DNA of 49,863 bases from Shewanella chilikensis (GTDB taxonomy: Bacteria > Pseudomonadota > Gammaproteobacteria > Enterobacterales > Shewanellaceae). The notes under the pieces were generated by a model. The model had not been told where the DNA came from. It made no database searches and saw nothing but the letters and a program-made list of their open reading frames with translations. Of this stretch, positions 45,456 to 49,863 are shown piece by piece; position 1 is the stretch's first letter; every line of letters begins with the position of its first letter. The position numbers and the translations under genes were made by a program. The stretch is taken from contig NZ_NIJM01000026.1 in assembly GCF_002836945.1 (NCBI RefSeq), positions 18,941-68,803 of the forward strand. Reading direction: 5' to 3'.

Positions 45456-46238
45456 TTATTTGTTTTTATCTATCAGGTGCAGCTGCACCCCTTGCTTGGT
45501 GAGTTCTTCCACATAGCGCTCGGGAATGCCGCTGTCGGTCACCAGTTGCTGGATCTGCCGACTGGCACAAATTACATGAAACGCCTGTTGGTCGAATTTG
45601 GATGAATCGGTAACTACTATGATCTCGCTGGCAATCTCACACATCATGCGGTTGAGACTGGCTTCCTTCTCAAAATGGGTGGTGAGACCTGCCTTGAGAT
45701 CAAAACCATCCACCCCGAGGATCAGCTTGTTGAAGTTGTAATCCCTGAGGCTCTTCTCGGCGATGGAACCATAGAAAGACATCGACTTCTTACGCAGCAA
45801 GCCGCCGGTAAGCATCACCTCAACGTCGTCGGAACGCGCCAGCTCTGTGGCTATGTTAAGGCCGTTGGTCATCACAATAAGATCTTGATGTTCAAGGAGG
45901 TTGGCCGCGACTTGCTGGGTAGTGGTGCCCGAGTCCAGCAACAGGCGGTCGCCATCATTAACCAAAGAGGCCGCCACCTTGCCCAGCTCCTGCTTCAGTG
46001 CCGAGTAGCAGTGGCCCTTCTCTTTCAGTGACAGTTCACGAATAAGGTCGGAGTTGACCATGGCGCCGCCACGGGAGCGCACCAACAACTGCTTTTGATC
46101 CAATACCGCCAGATCCGAGCGTATGGTGACTTCCGAGACCCCGAAGCGATTTGCCAGCTCGGTGACCGACACCTTTCCCTGTTGTTGGGTCAGCCGGACT
46201 ATCTCCTGCTGCCTCTCAATAGTGTTGAGATTATTCAC
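45456..46238 (-). CDS. agaR: DeoR-family repressor of GalNAc genes
   Basis: This 260-residue cytoplasmic protein has an N-terminal winged helix ([20 protein letters not shown], then [12 protein letters not shown]) and a C-terminal phosphosugar-sensing domain ([37 protein letters not shown]). It is the first gene of the aga operon and its own control region contains several CTTTC-type repeats, the recognition element reported for AgaR. It probably represses both the operon and the divergent receptor until a pathway sugar phosphate binds. Confidence 0.92.
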   Translation of the reverse strand: MNNLNTIERQQEIVRLTQQQGKVSVTELANRFGVSEVTIRSDLAVLDQKQLLVRSRGGAMVNSDLIRELSLKEKGHCYSALKQELGKVAASLVNDGDRLLLDSGTTTQQVAANLLEHQDLIVMTNGLNIATELARSDDVEVMLTGGLLRKKSMSFYGSIAEKSLRDYNFNKLILGVDGFDLKAGLTTHFEKEASLNRMMCEIASEIIVVTDSSKFDQQAFHVICASRQIQQLVTDSGIPERYVEELTKQGVQLHLIDKNK

Positions 46239-46290
46239 TGCACTCTTCCTGTTTTGTTTGTTGCGCTCTGGAGCAGGTGAACCTGCACTA

Positions 46291-46542
46291 ACTTTCGAAA
46301 GCTTTCAATCTACTAGCAACGTCGTCAAATCATAACAACAATTCTTATACCACAACGACTTAAGCCAAAACCAACAACAAACTTTCACTTTCAACTAGCT
46401 AAACTATGCACCAAACCGAAAACAATTAAAAGACATTTTACATTTTTTCATTGATCAAACAGAGTTTTTAACGCTATAAATAAGCAATCGAAAGCATTCC
46501 GCTGTTTCCAATGCTTTCGTTAAACAACAAAAGCGAAAGGCA
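46291..46542. promoter_or_regulatory. Array of CTTTC-type AgaR operators between agaR and the receptor gene
   Basis: Copies of CTTTC or its complement occur in several places. They are ACTTTCGAAAGCTTTCAAT at 46291-46309, AAACTTTCACTTTCAAC at 46379-46395, an inverted pair CGAAAGCATT (46489-46498) and AATGCTTTCG (46510-46519), and GCGAAAGG at 46533-46540. The first group lies near the agaR start and the later groups lie near the receptor start, so both directions can be repressed. Confidence 0.75.
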
Positions 46543-46575
46543 TTAAGCCTGATAAAAACAAACAGCGGGGAACCC

Positions 46576-49419
46576 ATGAAGCTCTTAGCCACCCAACCTG
46601 CCCTAATTGCCCTGGCAGTTGCCAGTGCGCTGGCAACACAGCCGGTTACGGCCAATGACGAGTCCGACAAGGAAAACAAGGCTCAAACACAACAAAACTC
46701 AGCTCAACAGCAGGATGCCGAGCTGGAAAGGATCCAGGTAACGGGTATCCGCTCAGCCATCAAGGAGTCGCTGTTTCTGAAACAGAATGCCACCGCAGTG
46801 GTGGATCTTGTGGTGGCCGATGATATAGGCAAGTTTCCGGATGAAAACCTGGCCGAAGCACTGCAACGTATTCCCGGGGTGACCATTACCCGCAACGGCG
46901 GCGAGGGACAGAACATACTGATCCGCGGCCTGGGGGACGGCTACAACATCACTACCCTCAATGGCCGCAAACTGGCCTCGGACAACGCCGGGCGGGACTT
47001 CAACTTTGACACCATAGCCTCGGAGCTGGTCAATGTGCTGGCGGTTTACAAATCTCCCGAATCGCGGCTCACCGAAGGAGGCATAGGGGCAATTGTGGAT
47101 ATTCAGACCCGCAAGCCTTTGGATTTGGACGGTTTTACCCTGCAGGCCTCGGCCAAGGGTATCTATGAGTCGCGCACCGAAGACCTGCACCCGCACGCAT
47201 CTCTCATCATAGGCGACAAGTCCGATAACGACAGTTTCGGCGCTCTGTTTTCCGCCGTTTACTCCAAGAAAACCCTCAGGGCCGACACCTATTCCGCCGA
47301 TGGTTTTTTCGATGAAGAGGAAGGCTGGGGTGTCGACAGCGCCGGGGTGCCAGTAGACACCAACGGCAATGGTGTGATTGATGAAGGCGAAATCTACGCC
47401 TCCAAAATACCCAGTTACATGTACTATGCCAACGCCCAGGACGTACGCGAACGCATCGGTGGCACCCTGGCGCTGCAATGGCGGCCTCTGGATAATCTGG
47501 ATGTCAATTTCGACGCCCTCTACTCTCGCTACAATACCGATGGACACAAATACCAGATAGGGTTTGTCAACTATGACGAGGAGTGGACACCGGGTACCCC
47601 GCTGTTCAGCGATGCGCAGTTCGATGAGCTGGGGCGAGTGGTTTCCATGCGCCAGCAGGGCGACAACACTATGGTGGAGCTGCTTAACTTGAGCACACCG
47701 CGCAAGACAGACACCTACCAACTGGCACTGAATACGGCGCTGTTTATCACCCCCAATTGGTCGGTCACCGCCGATCTTGCCTACTCGGCCGCCAAAAACA
47801 AGAACAAGGGCGACAATCGCTTCATCGTCGCCCGCGGCTTTGTCGACAGCATAGATATCGACTACACCAATGGTCAGATGCTGCCGGATGTGGTGATAGG
47901 CCCGGGACTCACCAGCGAGCAGACCTATGGTGCCCACTACAGCCTAAACAGTGGCACAGGCGTGGATGACAAGGTAACGGATCTTAAGCTGATGACCCAG
48001 TATTTGCCGGAAAGCGGCTTTATCAGCAAGCTGGATGCCGGGATAAACTATGTCAAACAGGTCAAGAGCCAGAATGATTTCAGATCGAAAAACCCCAGCC
48101 AATTCAGTCGCGGCGGCTACTATCTAACCCGCGACGGTTATGCTTTTGACGGCTCGGGAGTCTTCACTCAAGGCGAGTTTGAGCTGTTCCAAATTCCGGG
48201 TAATGTGTTTGTGCCCGCCAACTTCGATAACTTCCTCGACGGCGAAAACAGCATCTCACCGGATCCCTGGCCCAGCTTTGACTATGACAAGTTGCTGGAA
48301 TACTACCGCTCCATCAACGCCGATGCCGCCAATGAGGCCATAGTAGCCAGTGCCAATCAAGCCGGTACTTATGAGGTAAGCGAGGCCGTGACCTCGGCCT
48401 ATGTGCAGATAACGATTGAAGAGCTGCTGTTCGATCTGCCCTATATGCTCAATCTGGGGGTCAGGGCCAGTCGCACCCAAGTCGATTCCGAAGGCTTTGG
48501 CTATGATTTGAGCAAGGTAGTGCTGGATGATGCCGGTCAGCCGCTCAACGATGACTGGCGCACTGTCAGCCCGGTAAACTACAGCGACAGCTATACCAAC
48601 ATATTGCCAAGCCTCAACTTCAAGCTGAACCTGCAGGACGATCTGCTGCTGCGCATCTCGGCCGCCGAAGTATTGAGCCGCCCGTCACTCTACTCGCTCA
48701 GAGTCTGGGCCGCGCCCAACTTCACCAGTCAGGAGCAGGGCTTACCAACTCTGGTACGCGGTAATCCCGGGGTTGAACCCGAGCAGGCCAAACAGGCGGA
48801 TCTGGCACTGGAGTGGTATTACGGCGACAGCAGTTCACTGAGCGGCGCCCTGTTCATCAAGGATATCGACTCCTTTATCTCTGATGAAAAGACCCCCATG
48901 GAGGTCAATGGCAACCGTTACCTGGTAAGTCAGCCGGTTTCCGGACAGTACGGTGCCAAAGTGCAAGGCTTTGAAATTGCCTGGCAACAATCCCTCGAAC
49001 AGTGGTTGCCTGAGCCGTTCAACGGCTTTGGCTGGCAGCTTAACTACACCTATGTGGACAGCAGTTATGAGGATCCTGAGCTGAAAGCCAAGGATCTGCC
49101 CTTCAAGGGGATGTCCGAGAACTCCTACAATGCCGTGCTCTACTATGAGCAGTATGGTTTGCAGGCGCGCCTTGCCTATAACTGGCGCAGCAAGTTCCTG
49201 GTGGATCCGGATGCCTGGGGCGGCCCGGCCTGGATAGACGACTACGGCCAGTTGGATGCCAGCATCAGCTACGACATCACAGACAACTTGACCGTCTTCA
49301 GTGAAGCCTCCAACCTGACCAACAACCGCTACTCAGGTTACATCAAGCGCGAAGATCAGGTGAATTATCTGGAACGCTTCGGAACCCAGATAGCCGTAGG
49401 TATTCGCGGCCGCTTCTAA
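46576..49419 (+). CDS. TonB-dependent receptor of the GalNAc locus (Omp-Aga type)
   Basis: This 947-residue outer-membrane receptor has a signal peptide cleaved near residue 26 (PVTA). A TonB-box-like LERIQVTGI lies near residues 50-58. A plug domain follows, with LFLKQNATAVVDLVVADDIG, ENLAEALQRIPGVTITRN and ILIRGLGDGYN. The barrel ends IAVGIRGRF. The plug style is that of carbohydrate receptors of Alteromonadales and Caulobacter. It should bring GalNAc-containing oligosaccharides into the periplasm, where the exported GH109 enzyme can act. It is divergent from agaR and shares its operators. A GCGGGGAA ribosome site precedes the start. Confidence 0.92.
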   Translation: MKLLATQPALIALAVASALATQPVTANDESDKENKAQTQQNSAQQQDAELERIQVTGIRSAIKESLFLKQNATAVVDLVVADDIGKFPDENLAEALQRIPGVTITRNGGEGQNILIRGLGDGYNITTLNGRKLASDNAGRDFNFDTIASELVNVLAVYKSPESRLTEGGIGAIVDIQTRKPLDLDGFTLQASAKGIYESRTEDLHPHASLIIGDKSDNDSFGALFSAVYSKKTLRADTYSADGFFDEEEGWGVDSAGVPVDTNGNGVIDEGEIYASKIPSYMYYANAQDVRERIGGTLALQWRPLDNLDVNFDALYSRYNTDGHKYQIGFVNYDEEWTPGTPLFSDAQFDELGRVVSMRQQGDNTMVELLNLSTPRKTDTYQLALNTALFITPNWSVTADLAYSAAKNKNKGDNRFIVARGFVDSIDIDYTNGQMLPDVVIGPGLTSEQTYGAHYSLNSGTGVDDKVTDLKLMTQYLPESGFISKLDAGINYVKQVKSQNDFRSKNPSQFSRGGYYLTRDGYAFDGSGVFTQGEFELFQIPGNVFVPANFDNFLDGENSISPDPWPSFDYDKLLEYYRSINADAANEAIVASANQAGTYEVSEAVTSAYVQITIEELLFDLPYMLNLGVRASRTQVDSEGFGYDLSKVVLDDAGQPLNDDWRTVSPVNYSDSYTNILPSLNFKLNLQDDLLLRISAAEVLSRPSLYSLRVWAAPNFTSQEQGLPTLVRGNPGVEPEQAKQADLALEWYYGDSSSLSGALFIKDIDSFISDEKTPMEVNGNRYLVSQPVSGQYGAKVQGFEIAWQQSLEQWLPEPFNGFGWQLNYTYVDSSYEDPELKAKDLPFKGMSENSYNAVLYYEQYGLQARLAYNWRSKFLVDPDAWGGPAWIDDYGQLDASISYDITDNLTVFSEASNLTNNRYSGYIKREDQVNYLERFGTQIAVGIRGRF

Positions 49420-49510
49420 ACGGAACCAAGACGGATCCCCAAGAGTAACCATCTGACTGACTCAAGCTGCACTAAACACAAAGTGAGTATAAAGTAATTC
49501 CAAATACAGA

Positions 49511-49533
49511 AAGCCACCTGATTCAGGTGGCTT
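49511..49533 (+). terminator. Hairpin after the receptor gene
   Basis: A stem of about 9 bp (AAGCCACCT with AGGTGGCTT) and a short loop is followed by a weak pyrimidine tract. It is a probable terminator. Confidence 0.6.
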
Positions 49534-49802
49534 CTCTACTTAAGTCTCGAGTACCTTTATTGAAGATAGCGGTCGGATGAAATCTCTGTGCTTCAGAGAC
49601 TGGATAAATCTGACCAGACAAACGGGTCGAGCCATTCTCAATATCTCCACAGCAGCATCTCACATGGGGGCGAAAGACATCTGCTCATCAAGCACAGCTT
49701 GATAGATGGCTGTAGCGCGAAGCAGCTTGGCTGCGAGCTGAGGGGCACACACTGCGCCAGCAGCTTTGGGCTGCATGTTAAGTCGTGCTCGCTGGAAGCG
49801 AG
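49534..49802. other. Non-coding stretch near the window edge
   Basis: About 270 bp with short inverted repeats (for example CTCTG-TGCTT-CAGAG at 49582-49596) and GCAGC/GCTGC-rich stretches. A 77-codon frame at 49588-49821 has no ribosome site and runs into the next hairpin, so I do not call a gene. Confidence 0.35.
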
Positions 49803-49847
49803 ACAAACAAAAAAGCCCTAGCATTCAGCTAGGGCTTTTTTGTTTGT
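49803..49847. terminator. Very long perfect bidirectional terminator hairpin
   Basis: A perfect 20-bp stem (49803-49822 and 49828-49847) with a 5-nt loop has a GC core AGCCCTAGC flanked by A-rich and T-rich arms, so it can end transcription from both sides. Confidence 0.8.
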
Positions 49848-49863
49848 TAGGCGTCTGGCGATG

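Noticed and set aside
46753..47937. 394-codon frame antisense to the receptor gene
   Set aside because: It is a shadow of the plus-strand receptor gene, whose plug and barrel motifs are unambiguous.
49588..49821. 77-codon open frame near the right edge
   Set aside because: It has no ribosome site and its end runs into the long terminator hairpin. The sequence is Ser/Cys-rich and shows no recognisable protein features.

Overview
The window looks like a chromosomal segment from a marine or aquatic gammaproteobacterium, most likely Shewanella. The evidence is a fermentative focA-pflB-pflA-yfbV-ackA-pta block, periplasmic multiheme cytochrome and flavocytochrome-type reductase genes, large TonB-dependent receptors, and a GalNAc (aga) catabolic operon of the kind described in Shewanella. 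No rRNA gene, complete tRNA gene, CRISPR array or intact insertion sequence was seen.

Layout. 1-1051 is the 3' end of a TonB-dependent receptor. 1135-2792 (minus) is a PanF-type sodium symporter with its small YhdT/DUF997 partner. 2793-3736 is a long regulatory region with two FNR-type boxes and a PdhR/LldR-type palindrome. 3737-11767 is mixed-acid fermentation: formate channel, pyruvate formate-lyase and activase, acetate kinase and phosphotransacetylase, with yfbV on the opposite strand. 12281-14467 carries a lipoprotein followed by an overlapping yciB-yciI-xthA unit. 14604-18908 holds a chemoreceptor, a DUF1097 membrane protein, a YcbL-type metallo-hydrolase and a prolyl-aminopeptidase-like hydrolase.

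19115-26908 is the most interesting part. A minus-strand operon encodes a Tat-exported FAD reductase of the fumarate/urocanate reductase family, a Sec-exported histidine-ammonia-lyase-like protein without the Ala-Ser-Gly triad that makes the MIO cofactor, and a tetraheme cytochrome c. A sigma-54 activator is divergent, and a porin plus a second outer-membrane protein follow. Both the operon and the porin have a sigma-54 (-24/-12) promoter, with a shared 21-bp element at similar upstream distances. I infer a periplasmic anaerobic respiratory pathway. The lyase would make an unsaturated acid from an imported amino-acid betaine (ergothioneine is my best guess) and the flavoprotein would reduce it with electrons from the cytochrome.

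27221-29459 holds a DUF4250 protein and topoisomerase III. 29694-35587 looks acquired: an AT-richer sulfur-detoxification cluster (peroxiredoxin with Tyr at the peroxidatic position, persulfide dioxygenase, DUF442 protein, SulP transporter), an IS-end remnant, a 55-bp copy of part of the neighbouring AraC gene and two orphan genes. 35985-37935 is an AraC regulator with azlCD. 37940-46238 (minus) is a seven-gene GalNAc operon (agaR, GH109 glycosidase, agaZ, agaS, agaK, agaA, agaP). It is divergent from a TonB-dependent receptor at 46576-49419, with multiple CTTTC-type AgaR sites between them.
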